In this document: piece by piece, positions 52,866 through 60,779 of the stretch
Numbering within the stretch: position 1 is the stretch's first letter
How the letters are laid out: each line of letters begins with the position of its first letter
NCBI RefSeq assembly: GCF_001182745.1
Contig: NZ_LN868939.1
Location: 2,356,001-2,420,000, forward strand
Origin: Nocardia farcinica
GTDB lineage: Bacteria > Actinomycetota > Actinomycetes > Mycobacteriales > Mycobacteriaceae
Direction of reading: 5' to 3'
DNA length: 64,000 nucleotides
Notes under the pieces: generated by a model
What the model was told of the DNA's origin: nothing
Seen by the model: the letters and a program-made list of their open reading frames with translations, nothing else
The model's database searches: none
Program-made: the position numbers and the translations under genes

Positions 52866-55001
52866 TCAGTCGGTGACGAGCTTCCAGTCCTCCGGGACGC
52901 GGGCCGAGATCACCCGCGTGCCTTCGGCTTCGAGATCCACGGTGATGTCGCCGAGCCGCAGCTCGGTGAGCGAGACGCGGCCCCACTCCGCGGGCAGATG
53001 CGGCCGGACGGTGAGCGTGCGCGCGGGCACGTCGGGGTCCAGTCCCAGGAACGCGCGGACCAGCAGCAGCGGGGCCGCACTGGCCCACGCCTGGGGCGAA
53101 CAGGAGGTGGGGTAGGGGACCGGCACACTGAACCGGGTGCGGGAGAACCCGCAGAACAGCTCCGGCAGCCTGCCGTCGAACGCGGCCGCGGCGTCGAGCA
53201 ACCCGGTCGCCAGCCGGGTGGCCAGATCGACCGCGCCCGGCACGTGCTGATAGCGCAGCAGCCCCGCCACCGCGATGGCGGTGTCGTGCGGCCACACCGA
53301 ACCGCAGTGGTAACTCATGGGATTGAACGCGCCCATCGAGGAGGCCAGCGTGCGCAACCCGAACCCGCTGTCCATCTCCGGGCCGGACAACTTGCGCACG
53401 AGTTCGGCCACGTGCTCGTCCTCGGCGATGCCCGCCCACAGGCAGTGCGCGGTGTTGCTGGTCAGCGCGTCCACCCGCCGCTTGGCGCCGTCGAGAGCGA
53501 CCGCGTACCAGCCCCGTTCGGGTAGCCAGAACTGTTCGGCGAACTTCACCCGCAGCTCCGCGGCGCGCTCGCGCAGGCGCTCGGCCAAGCGCGGCTCGTC
53601 GTAGGCGTCGGCCAGTTCGGCACGCGCCAGCAGTGCCGCGTGCACGTAGCCCTGCACCTCGCACAGCGCGATCGGCGCCTCGGCGATGTGGCCCTCGGCG
53701 TCGTTGATGCCGTCGAAGCTGTCCTTCCAGCCCTGGTTGATCAGGCCGCGATCGGTGGCCCGGCGGTACTCGACGAATCCGTCACCGTCGCGGTCGCCGT
53801 ACTCGGTGATCCAGTCCAGGGCCGCGTCGGCGGCGGGCAGCAGATCCCGGATCGCCTCCGGGTCCGCGCCCCAGCGATGGCATTCGGCCAGCAGCATCAC
53901 GAACAGCGGGGTGGCGTCGACGGTTCCGTAGTAGATGTTGCCGCCGAGCACCTGGCCGCCCGCCGGGCCGCGGCGCATCTCGTGCATGATGCGCCCCGGC
54001 TCCTCCTCGGTGAGCGGATCGACCGTGCGGCCCTGCAATTCGGCCAGCTGCTGCAAGGTGCCCAGCGCCAGGTCGACCGCGAGCGGCAGCGCCATCCACG
54101 CGGTGAGCAGGCTGTCGCGGCCGAACAGCGTCATGAACCACGGCGCGCCCGCGGCGACGAACGGCCTGCCGTCGCCCGCCTCGTCGTGGATCTGCAACGC
54201 GCCGAGATCGCTTTCGGTGCGCCGCAGCACCTGGGTGAGGACCGGATCGGCCGCGGTGATGTCGGTGGCGGTGTCACGCCAGGCCTCGATTTTGCGACCC
54301 GGCGCGCTCACACCGTAGTGCTCGCCCGGCGCCACCGCCGCCTGCACCCGCTGGTTGCCGAGCGTGGGCTGGGCGATGATCTCGGTCTGCCAGGTGCCGC
54401 CGACCGGCACCACCACCCGCCAGGTGAGGGTGCCCGGCTGCACGAGCGGCTCCACGCTGGCCGAGACCGACAGCCCGCGCATCCGATCCACCCGGTCGTG
54501 CAGCAGCAGTTCACCGTCGGCGACGGTGACCTCGGCCCGATGATGGCCCGCGCGACCCTCTTTCACCGCGAACAGATCCACGAAGTCGGCTTCGACGTGC
54601 AGTTCCAGCGTCACCGCGGTCGGTTCGCGGCCCATGTTCTCCAGGATCAGCAGCTCGTGCATGCCCTCGGCGACGATGCGCTCACGGACCACCAGCAGCG
54701 TGCTGTCGGCCAGGCCCGCCTGCGGCGGCCTGCGCAGCACGAAGCGCGCGGTGAACGCCTCGGGGCTGAGCACCGACAGCGGTTCGGCGGGTTTGCCGTC
54801 GACGAGCAGTTCCCACCGGGACACCACGCGCGCGTCCCGGAAGAACAACCCGTGCGGGCGGCCGGGTTCGACATCGCCCAGCCGGTTCGACAGGCAGAAG
54901 GTCGAGCCCTCCACCAACGTCACCGAGCCGGAACCGCCGAATCCCGCCGCCTCGCCCGAGTTCAGCGGCGAAGGGCCGCCGGAGTTTTCCGCACCGGTCA
55001 C
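52866..55001 (-). CDS. Amylo-alpha-1,6-glucosidase (glycogen-debranching-like) protein
   Basis: A 711-residue protein. Residues about 25-230 are the N-terminal beta-sandwich of the debranching family (STFCLSNRLGDVEPGRPHGL, FFRDARVVSRWELLVDG). From about 260 an (alpha/alpha)6 toroid follows, with APWFMTLFGRDSLLTAWM (catalytic Asp region), GGNIYYGTVDATPLFVMLLA, INQGWKDSFDGIND, SSMGAFNPMSYHCGSVWPHD and a C-terminal beta-domain. Such proteins act on alpha-glucans or related glucosides; the bond specificity is not certain. GTG 55001 overlaps the stop of the upstream glycosyltransferase (GTGA), so the two are coupled and probably share a pathway. Confidence 0.87.
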   Translation of the reverse strand: MTGAENSGGPSPLNSGEAAGFGGSGSVTLVEGSTFCLSNRLGDVEPGRPHGLFFRDARVVSRWELLVDGKPAEPLSVLSPEAFTARFVLRRPPQAGLADSTLLVVRERIVAEGMHELLILENMGREPTAVTLELHVEADFVDLFAVKEGRAGHHRAEVTVADGELLLHDRVDRMRGLSVSASVEPLVQPGTLTWRVVVPVGGTWQTEIIAQPTLGNQRVQAAVAPGEHYGVSAPGRKIEAWRDTATDITAADPVLTQVLRRTESDLGALQIHDEAGDGRPFVAAGAPWFMTLFGRDSLLTAWMALPLAVDLALGTLQQLAELQGRTVDPLTEEEPGRIMHEMRRGPAGGQVLGGNIYYGTVDATPLFVMLLAECHRWGADPEAIRDLLPAADAALDWITEYGDRDGDGFVEYRRATDRGLINQGWKDSFDGINDAEGHIAEAPIALCEVQGYVHAALLARAELADAYDEPRLAERLRERAAELRVKFAEQFWLPERGWYAVALDGAKRRVDALTSNTAHCLWAGIAEDEHVAELVRKLSGPEMDSGFGLRTLASSMGAFNPMSYHCGSVWPHDTAIAVAGLLRYQHVPGAVDLATRLATGLLDAAAAFDGRLPELFCGFSRTRFSVPVPYPTSCSPQAWASAAPLLLVRAFLGLDPDVPARTLTVRPHLPAEWGRVSLTELRLGDITVDLEAEGTRVISARVPEDWKLVTD

Positions 55002-56221
55002 GCCAACCCGCCCGCGGCGACCGAGAGAGACCGCGACCGCGCGCCCAGCTGCGCGGCGCCGAATCCGCGGGCCACCGAATCACCGGTGGTGGCAAGGGAT
55101 TCCGAGAGCAGGAGGCGACGATAGACCTGCTCGTACCCACGGCCGAGGGTGTCGGCGTCGAAGTGCTCGACGACATGGGCGCGGCACGCGGCCGGGTCCA
55201 TGGTCTGCACCTCGGCGATCGCGGCGGGCAGTTCGGCCGGGTCGTCGCAGATGCGCCCGGTCACCCCGTCGACGATCACTTCCGGCACCGCGCCCCCGCG
55301 CAGTGCCACGACCGGCGTGCCGCACACCATCGACTCGATCATCACCATCCCGAAGGGCTCCTCCCAGCGGATCGGGAACAGCAGGCACCGTGCACCGGCC
55401 AGCAGTTTACGCTTGGCGGTCGCGTCGGCGAGGCCGAACACGTGATCGCGCTCGGTGAGCAGCGGGCGCACGTACTCCTCGAAATACGCCTGCTCCGGCG
55501 GCTCGCTGCACTTGCCGGCCAGCACGAGCGGAATGCCCGCCGCGTGTGCGGCTTCCAGCGCCAGGTGCGGCGCCTTGCACTCGTTGAAGCGGCCGAGGAA
55601 CAGCGCGTAGTCCTCCTTCTCGGGCTGGAACGGCCACTCGGCGACCCGCAGCGCGTTGTGCACGCGCCCGGCCCAGGGGAGGTCGGGCGCCAGCTCGCGC
55701 TGACGGTCGCTGATCGCCACCAACGCGACCTCGTCGCCCAATTCGCGGTAATAGCAGTAGGAATCGTCCTCGACCGGGCCGTGCACGGTGAGCACGGTCG
55801 GCAGGCCGAGCATGCGGTAGACCGGAGCGTTGAGCGGTCCGGCGAAGGTGTGGTCGTGCACGAGATCCACGCCCTCGGTGGCGACCAGGCGCTCGATCGC
55901 GCGCCGCACCTTCAGCGCGTGCACGACTTCGGGGAACGGCTCGCCGAGCCGCTCGGGGACGGTCCGGTCCCAGACCGGCACGAGTTCGCCCTTGGTACCG
56001 GGCTCGCCCGCGCCGATCAGGGTGACGCGGTGGCCGCGATCGACCAGTGAGTCGACCAGATCGGCCACGACGGCCTCGACGCCGCCGTACGCCTTGGGCG
56101 GGACGTCGAAGTACGGCGGAACAACCATCGCAATGTGGAATTTGCTACCGGGGTGATCGATCGACACTAGATCCGAAGCGGCACGCTGCGCCGAGACCGG
56201 CGCCGAGAACACTGCGCTCAT
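54998..56221 (-). CDS. Glycosyltransferase family 4
   Basis: A 407-residue GT-B retaining glycosyltransferase. ATG 56221 is preceded by GGAAGGAGGGTC. After a 40-residue leader come the donor/acceptor N-domain (IAMVVPPYFDVPPKAYGGVE, AVVADLVDSLVDRGHRVTLI, VDLVHDHTFAGPLNAPVYR) and the C-domain with DYALFLGRFNECKAPHLALE, the nucleotide-binding PIRWEEPFGMVMIESMVCGT (E-x7-E motif) and GGAVPEVIVDGVTG. The donor sugar is unknown. It is coupled to a debranching-type glycosidase, suggesting synthesis or trimming of a glucan or small glucoside. Confidence 0.9.
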   Translation of the reverse strand: MSAVFSAPVSAQRAASDLVSIDHPGSKFHIAMVVPPYFDVPPKAYGGVEAVVADLVDSLVDRGHRVTLIGAGEPGTKGELVPVWDRTVPERLGEPFPEVVHALKVRRAIERLVATEGVDLVHDHTFAGPLNAPVYRMLGLPTVLTVHGPVEDDSYCYYRELGDEVALVAISDRQRELAPDLPWAGRVHNALRVAEWPFQPEKEDYALFLGRFNECKAPHLALEAAHAAGIPLVLAGKCSEPPEQAYFEEYVRPLLTERDHVFGLADATAKRKLLAGARCLLFPIRWEEPFGMVMIESMVCGTPVVALRGGAVPEVIVDGVTGRICDDPAELPAAIAEVQTMDPAACRAHVVEHFDADTLGRGYEQVYRRLLLSESLATTGDSVARGFGAAQLGARSRSLSVAAGGLA

Positions 56222-56618
56222 GACCCTCCTTCCAGGGACACAACCGTTGGCACTCGCATCCACCCAGCACTCCGGTGCGCCGGGTGCCGAACATGGTGGC
56301 CGCCTCGGCGGAGGTGAAGCTTTCGTGCATTCGCCGTCCATGGGGCTTCGTTGGCCTGGTCGCGCTGGAACTCCACGATCAGAGGGGCCGACGCCGTGGT
56401 ACCGCGCCGCGGACGCGCCAACCACGATGCGTGCCGTGTCGTTATGTATTCGTTACGGGAACGATAGTTTCGGCGCGCCGGATGTATCGGTCATGTGTCC
56501 AGGACGGTTGTCGCGTAGGGTGGACGGTATTCGGGGGCTTTCCGAGCGCACCGCCGACGTGGCCGTGCCGCCTCCGATTCGCGATCCGGCCGCCGTCTCG
56601 CCGGGACAGGAGCGTCCC
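56222..56618. promoter_or_regulatory. Intergenic region between the glycosyltransferase and a small-protein gene
   Basis: These 397 bases hold both divergent promoters. The stretch 56430-56470 (GTTATGTATTCGTTACGGGAACGATAG) is AT-richer and contains the inverted pair TATTCGTTAC/GGGAACGATA-like elements. No gene of convincing composition was found in it. Confidence 0.35.
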
Positions 56619-56807
56619 ATGACGCATGATGATCGACCGTCGTTCAGCCACGAGCCGACGCCGGAGCAGAACCAGACCGTGTCCGCCGCCGCCGTGCCGC
56701 GCCCGGTCTTCAGCAGTGCCGACACCGCGCCGTCGGCGCCCGCCGACCCCGCCGAGGGGCGCGCGCACCGGCCCACCCGCGCGGGTGCGCATCGCCGCCG
56801 CGCGTAA
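56619..56807 (+). CDS. Small hypothetical protein
   Basis: A 62-residue hydrophilic protein. ATG 56619 is chosen because ACAGGAG ends eight bases upstream; the longer frame upstream has no conserved character. It starts MTHDDRPSFSHEPTPEQNQT, has an Ala/Pro-rich middle (VFSSADTAPSAPADPAEG) and a very basic C terminus (RAHRPTRAGAHRRRA). It has no signal, membrane segment or cysteine and is probably disordered and possibly nucleic-acid binding. Family unknown. Confidence 0.5.
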   Translation: MTHDDRPSFSHEPTPEQNQTVSAAAVPRPVFSSADTAPSAPADPAEGRAHRPTRAGAHRRRA

Positions 56808-56908
56808 CCCGCGCGGTGTGGTGCGGGTCGCTGCCCGGAATGCCCGGGAACCGGCCCGGCGTTGCCAGCCGTGAGCGTTCCCGACGACAGATGGCAGGAT
56901 CCCACGCT

Positions 56909-57367
56909 ATGGCTGCGACAACCCCGACGACATCCTCGACCTCCGCACCCGCCGAGCCGACCACGCTGTGGGTCGAGCGCACCGGTACCAGGGCCTACAC
57001 CGGCCGCAGCTCGCGGGGAGCCGAGGTGAAGATCGCCTCGCAGGGGGTGCCGGGCGCGTTCACCCCCGGTGAACTGCTCAAGATCGCCCTGGCCGCCTGC
57101 TCGGGGCTCAGCGCCGACTTCCCGCTCTCGCGCAAGCTCGGCGACCACTTCGACGCCACCATCCGCGTCTCCGGCGACGCCGACCGCGAGAACGAGGTCT
57201 ACCCGCAGCTCGAAGAGGTGTTCGAGCTGGACCTGAGCGAACTCGACGAGCAGGAGCGCGAGCGACTACTCGTCACCGTGCAGCGGGCCATCGACAAGGT
57301 CTGCACGGTGGGGCGCACGCTGAAGGCGGGCGCCAAGGTGACGTTGTCCTTCGAGATCGACGCCTGA
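56909..57367 (+). CDS. OsmC/Ohr family peroxidase-like protein
   Basis: A 152-residue protein, position equivalent to Rv2923c. It has LWVERTGTRAYTGRSSRGAE, the GVPGAFTPGELLKIALAACS block with the peroxidatic Cys in AACSGLSADF, and the second Cys in IDKVCTVGRTLKAGAKV. OsmC and Ohr proteins reduce organic hydroperoxides using these two cysteines. ATG 56909 is used; ATG 56891 is possible. It lies 68 bases before acyP. Confidence 0.87.
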   Translation: MAATTPTTSSTSAPAEPTTLWVERTGTRAYTGRSSRGAEVKIASQGVPGAFTPGELLKIALAACSGLSADFPLSRKLGDHFDATIRVSGDADRENEVYPQLEEVFELDLSELDEQERERLLVTVQRAIDKVCTVGRTLKAGAKVTLSFEIDA

Positions 57368-57435
57368 GCCGCAGGGCGCGCGCCCACCCGCGGGTCGGCG
57401 CGCACGCCCCACTCCGCACCGGGCATGCTGTGCCC

Positions 57436-57738
57436 ATGAGCGAGAGCCCACACGACCACGCCGGCGACCCGGTCCGTCTCTCGGCCTGGGTGCACGGGCA
57501 CGTGCAGGGAGTCGGCTTCCGCTGGTGGACCCGTTCGCGCGCACTGGAATCGGGGCTGACCGGCTACGCCCGCAACGCGCCCGACGGCCGGGTGCACGTG
57601 ATCGCCGAGGGTCCGCGGGAGCGCTGTGAGCGGTTGCTGGAGCTGCTGCGTTCGGGCACCACGCCTGGCCGGGTGAGCCTGGTTGTGGAAAGCTGGGAGC
57701 CCGCGCGGGGAGATTTGACCGGATTCGAGGAGCGCTAG
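57436..57738 (+). CDS. acyP: Acylphosphatase
   Basis: A 100-residue acylphosphatase hydrolysing carboxyl-phosphate bonds. The phosphate-binding loop and catalytic Arg are in HGHVQGVGFRWWTRSRAL, and the catalytic Asn is in LTGYARNAPDGRVHVIAEG. The start is ATG 57436 (GTG 57430 also in frame). In mycobacteria it lies directly before smc; here about 4.5 kb of extra genes are inserted between acyP and smc. Confidence 0.92.
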   Translation: MSESPHDHAGDPVRLSAWVHGHVQGVGFRWWTRSRALESGLTGYARNAPDGRVHVIAEGPRERCERLLELLRSGTTPGRVSLVVESWEPARGDLTGFEER

Positions 57739-57769
57739 TGGTGGGTGCAAGGCCGACGGGGAGCGACCG

Positions 57770-58501
57770 GTGAGCACGCCGGGGCCGGGGGACGGGGATC
57801 CGCGGGAGCCCGGGCCGGAACAGCCGGGTTGGCAACCGCCGCAGCTCAACGTGCCGGACGAGCCCGCGCGCGGCGCGCCCGAGCCGGGACCGGATTCGCC
57901 GGCGGCCGGGCAGGGCGGCCCGCAGGGGCCGCAACCGCCGGGCGGCACCCCGATGCCGGGCCGGATCCAACGGCAGGAGCCGGGTGTCACCCAACCGCGT
58001 CCGCCGACGGTGGCCGAGGCGCGGGCCAGGGACAAGGCGCGCAAGCAGGCCGCCGAGGCCGAGCGCGCGGCCGCCGCGGCGGCCGAAGCCAAGCGCCGCA
58101 CCCGCAACCGCGTGCTGATCGGCGGCGTCGCGATCGTCGGCGTGGCCGGTCTGGTCGGCGGCGGCTACCTGGCCTACCGCGCGCTCAGCGCACCCGACGA
58201 GGTCACCGCGTATTGCGTGAAGACCGAGAACGGCCAGGAGGTCGTGGTCGAGGACCGGTACTGCCAGCCGGGCCAGGCCGGATTCGTCGACGACGACGGG
58301 CGTTCGAGCACCGGCTCGCTGATCATCCTCGGCGGTGGCCCGCAGTACCGCTACTACTACGGCGGCACCAACACCGTCGGCAAACCGCCCACCGGCGGCA
58401 CCACGGTCAAGCCCAAGAGCGCGCAGATCACCACCAAGTCCGGCACCACGATCCAGCGCGGTGGCCTGGGCAGCAAGAGCACCGGTGGCGGTGGTTCCTG
58501 A
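57770..58501 (+). CDS. Membrane-anchored protein with DUF1190 (YgiB/YjfM)-like C terminus
   Basis: A 243-residue protein from GTG 57770 (GGGGAGCGACCG upstream). Residues 1-115 are Pro/Gly-rich and then a charged Ala/Lys/Glu helix (ARARDKARKQAAEAER). One transmembrane segment follows (VLIGGVAIVGVAGLVGGGYL). The outer part has two cysteines (VTAYCVKTENG, DRYCQPGQAG), an LIILGGGPQYRYYYGGT block and the ending TTIQRGGLGSKSTGGGGS. The Cys pair, YYYGG and terminal RGG-F/L-G-S resemble DUF1190 proteins, which in enterobacteria are encoded next to YgiC-type ATP-grasp enzymes. Its stop overlaps the next gene's ATG (TGATG), which has just that identity. Family placement is inference. Confidence 0.6.
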   Translation: MSTPGPGDGDPREPGPEQPGWQPPQLNVPDEPARGAPEPGPDSPAAGQGGPQGPQPPGGTPMPGRIQRQEPGVTQPRPPTVAEARARDKARKQAAEAERAAAAAAEAKRRTRNRVLIGGVAIVGVAGLVGGGYLAYRALSAPDEVTAYCVKTENGQEVVVEDRYCQPGQAGFVDDDGRSSTGSLIILGGGPQYRYYYGGTNTVGKPPTGGTTVKPKSAQITTKSGTTIQRGGLGSKSTGGGGS

Positions 58502-59667
58502 TGCGTCGCGTGCGGGGGACCCCGCGTCCGGGCTGGCAGCGCATCATCGAAGAACAGGGTCTCGTCTACGGCTCACCCGGCCGGGACGCCCACGGTGCGC
58601 CGCGGCCCTACTGGGACGAGTCGGTGCACTACGAATTCGACATGGCCGAGATCCTCGCCCTGGAAGCCGATGTCGAACTGCTGCACTCGATGTGCCTCAA
58701 CGCCGTCGAGCATGTGGTGCTCACCGAACGGTTCCGGGATTTCGGTCTGCCGGAATGGAGCTGGGCACCGATCGCCGAATCCTGGCGGCGCGGCGGTCCC
58801 TACGTCTACGGCCGCTTCGACCTGCGCTACGACGCCCGGCGGCCGGCGAAACTGCTGGAATACAACGCCGACACCCCCACCTCGTTGCTCGAGGCCGCGA
58901 TCGTGCAGTGGCACTGGCTCACCGATACCCACCCCGGCGACGACCAGTGGAACTCGCTGCACGAGAAGCTGGTCGAGCGCTGGGGCGAGCTGCGCAAGCA
59001 GCTGCCCGATCCGCAGTTGCACTTCGCCTGGTCCTCGGCCGACGCCTCCGGTGAGGACAACGTGACCACGGCCTACATGCAGGAGACCGCCGCCGAGGCC
59101 GGATTCGACACGATCGCGCTGCCGATCGAGGAGATCGGCTGGGACGTCGAGCTGGAACGTTTCGTCGATCTCGCCGAGGCGCCCATCGAGGCGATCTTCA
59201 AGCTCTACCCGTGGGAGTGGGTGCTCGACGACGACTTCGGCAGGAAGGTCGTCGCGAGCCTGCCGGAGACCGCCTGGATCGAGCCGCTGTGGAAGGCGTT
59301 GCTGAGCAACAAGGCGATTCTCGCGGTGCTGTGGGAGATGTATCCCGGGCATCCGAATCTGTTGCCCGCCTACCTCGACGAGCCGCACGAACTCACCGAG
59401 TACATCCGCAAGCCCAAGCTCGGCCGCGAGGGCGCGAACATGACGATCGTGGGCGCGGGCCTCGAGACCGCCACCGGCGGCGTGTACGGCGCCGAGGGGT
59501 ACGTCTATCAGCTGCTGGACCCACTGCCCGAATTCGACGGCATGCGACCGGTACTCGGCGCGTGGATGGTCGGCGACACCTCCGCCGGGCTGGGCATCCG
59601 CGAAACCGCCGGGCTGATCACCGACGACGGCGCCGCCTTCGTGCCGCACCGCATCCCGACCGACTAG
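58501..59667 (+). CDS. Glutathionylspermidine-synthase-like ATP-grasp ligase (YgiC/YjfC family)
   Basis: A 388-residue protein of the Gsp-synthase ATP-grasp family lacking the amidase domain. Marks are QRIIEEQGLVYGSPGRDAHG, PYWDESVHYEFDMAEILALE, KLLEYNADTPTSLLEAAIVQ, IFKLYPWEWVLDDDFG, LLSNKAILAVLWEMYPGHPN and the ATP-binding YIRKPKLGREGANMTIV. E. coli Gsp synthase joins glutathione to spermidine, but these stand-alone homologues have unknown substrates. The host is expected to use mycothiol, so glutathione is an unlikely substrate. ATG overlaps the stop of the DUF1190-like gene, and DUF350 follows 45 bases later. Confidence 0.87.
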   Translation: MRRVRGTPRPGWQRIIEEQGLVYGSPGRDAHGAPRPYWDESVHYEFDMAEILALEADVELLHSMCLNAVEHVVLTERFRDFGLPEWSWAPIAESWRRGGPYVYGRFDLRYDARRPAKLLEYNADTPTSLLEAAIVQWHWLTDTHPGDDQWNSLHEKLVERWGELRKQLPDPQLHFAWSSADASGEDNVTTAYMQETAAEAGFDTIALPIEEIGWDVELERFVDLAEAPIEAIFKLYPWEWVLDDDFGRKVVASLPETAWIEPLWKALLSNKAILAVLWEMYPGHPNLLPAYLDEPHELTEYIRKPKLGREGANMTIVGAGLETATGGVYGAEGYVYQLLDPLPEFDGMRPVLGAWMVGDTSAGLGIRETAGLITDDGAAFVPHRIPTD

Positions 59668-59712
59668 CTCGCACCGCACCTCTTTCGTTCGACACCTTCC
59701 GGAAGGATCACG

Positions 59713-60162
59713 ATGACCGCAGTCGCCCTCGAATCGGGGTACTGGAGCGCGCTCGGCGAGGGCGTAGGGGCCATCCTCCTCTACGCCGTCGTCGGCCTGG
59801 CGCTGATGCTCGTCGGCTTCTACGCCGTTGATCTGAGCACGCCCGGCCAACTGCGCAGGCTGGTCGCCGAGGGCAAGCCCAACGCCATCATCGTCACCGC
59901 GGCGGGTCTGGTCAGCATGGCGTTCATCGTGGTGCTCGCCATCTACTCCTCGGCGGGCAAGCTCGCCGAGGGCCTGATCGCCGCGCTGGTGTTCGGCCTG
60001 GTGGGCATCGTCGCGCAGATCGTGTCGGTGCGGGTGCTCGAGCGGGCGTTCGGCATCGACATCGGGGCGGCGCTGCACTCGGAGACCAGGACCACCGAGG
60101 TGCTGGTGGTGGCCGCCGCGCACTTCGCGCTCGGCCTGGTCGTCGCGGTCGCGATCCTCTAA
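59713..60162 (+). CDS. DUF350 membrane protein (YjfL-like)
   Basis: A 149-residue inner-membrane protein with four helices: AILLYAVVGLALMLVGFYAV, ALVSMAFIVVLAIYS-type segment, LIAALVFGLVGIVAQIVSV and VLVVAAAHFALGLVVAVAIL. These form two copies of the two-helix DUF350 unit. AGGATCACG precedes ATG 59713. DUF350 proteins are recurrently encoded with YgiC/YjfC ATP-grasp enzymes and DUF1190 proteins in proteobacteria (the yjf locus), the same trio as here. Role unknown; likely the membrane partner of whatever the ligase modifies. Confidence 0.85.
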   Translation: MTAVALESGYWSALGEGVGAILLYAVVGLALMLVGFYAVDLSTPGQLRRLVAEGKPNAIIVTAAGLVSMAFIVVLAIYSSAGKLAEGLIAALVFGLVGIVAQIVSVRVLERAFGIDIGAALHSETRTTEVLVVAAAHFALGLVVAVAIL

Positions 60163-60199
60163 CGGCCCGACGGCGGCCGGTGCCGCGGCCGGTACGGCA

Positions 60200-60248
60200 T
60201 TGACATTCCACAGTGGAGGATGCACACTGTGAACATTCCATTGTGGAA
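60200..60248 (+). promoter_or_regulatory. Promoter with repeated palindromic operators upstream of the DUF1707 gene
   Basis: ACATTCCACAGTGGA (60203-60217) and ACATTCCATTGTGGAA (60233-60248) are near-identical palindromic sites with a centre spacing of 30 bp, three helical turns. A weaker third TCCA...TTGGA follows at 60251-60262. A TTGACA hexamer (60200-60205) with CACACT 17 bases on overlaps the first site. A dimeric regulator binding cooperatively is the simplest reading; its identity is unknown. Confidence 0.65.
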
Positions 60249-60278
60249 GATCCACCCTTGGAAGATGGAGCCGACCCG

Positions 60279-60722
60279 ATGAGGACACCGGACATGGACA
60301 TCTCGCCCGCCACCCGCGCCTCCGACGCCGAACGCGAACAGGTCGTCCGCCAGCTGACCGGACACCTGGCCGACGGCCGCATCGATCTGGCCGAATACGA
60401 CTCGCGCGTCGCGCGCGTCTACGCCACCACCACCCGTGCCGACCTGACCCTCGTGCTGTCGGATCTGCCGCCGCTCGTCGAGAAGCCCGAGCGGCCCGCA
60501 CCGGTCGCGCGGCCCCGCCTGCCGATCTGGCAGCGCATCGAATTCGCGAGCTGGGCGGGCGTCAGCGTGCTCGTGCTCGTCATCTGGGCCGCCGTCTCCC
60601 TCGGGGTCGGCGAGTTCACCTACCCCTGGCCGGTGTGGGTGATCGGCCCGTGGGGCGCGGTCCTGGGCTTCCGCATGCTCACCGGCTGGGAGTCCGGCCG
60701 GGGGTGCGGGCGCCCGGTCTGA
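60279..60722 (+). CDS. DUF1707 domain membrane protein
   Basis: A 147-residue protein from ATG 60279 (GGAG nine bases upstream). The N-terminal DUF1707 (SHOCT-like) helical hairpin reads RASDAEREQVVRQLTGHLAD and GRIDLAEYDSRVARVYATTT, then LTLVLSDLP. The C-terminal 2TM part has ASWAGVSVLVLVIWAAVSLG and YPWPVWVIGPWGAVLGFRML. Such proteins are common in actinobacteria beside PadR regulators and envelope-stress genes; the function is unknown. The striking repeated operator upstream indicates tight control. Confidence 0.83.
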   Translation: MRTPDMDISPATRASDAEREQVVRQLTGHLADGRIDLAEYDSRVARVYATTTRADLTLVLSDLPPLVEKPERPAPVARPRLPIWQRIEFASWAGVSVLVLVIWAAVSLGVGEFTYPWPVWVIGPWGAVLGFRMLTGWESGRGCGRPV

Positions 60723-60779
60723 GGGGTACGGGTCGCCCGACGGTTCCGCTCGGCCGGCGGTGGCGCACCGAGCGGCCGA

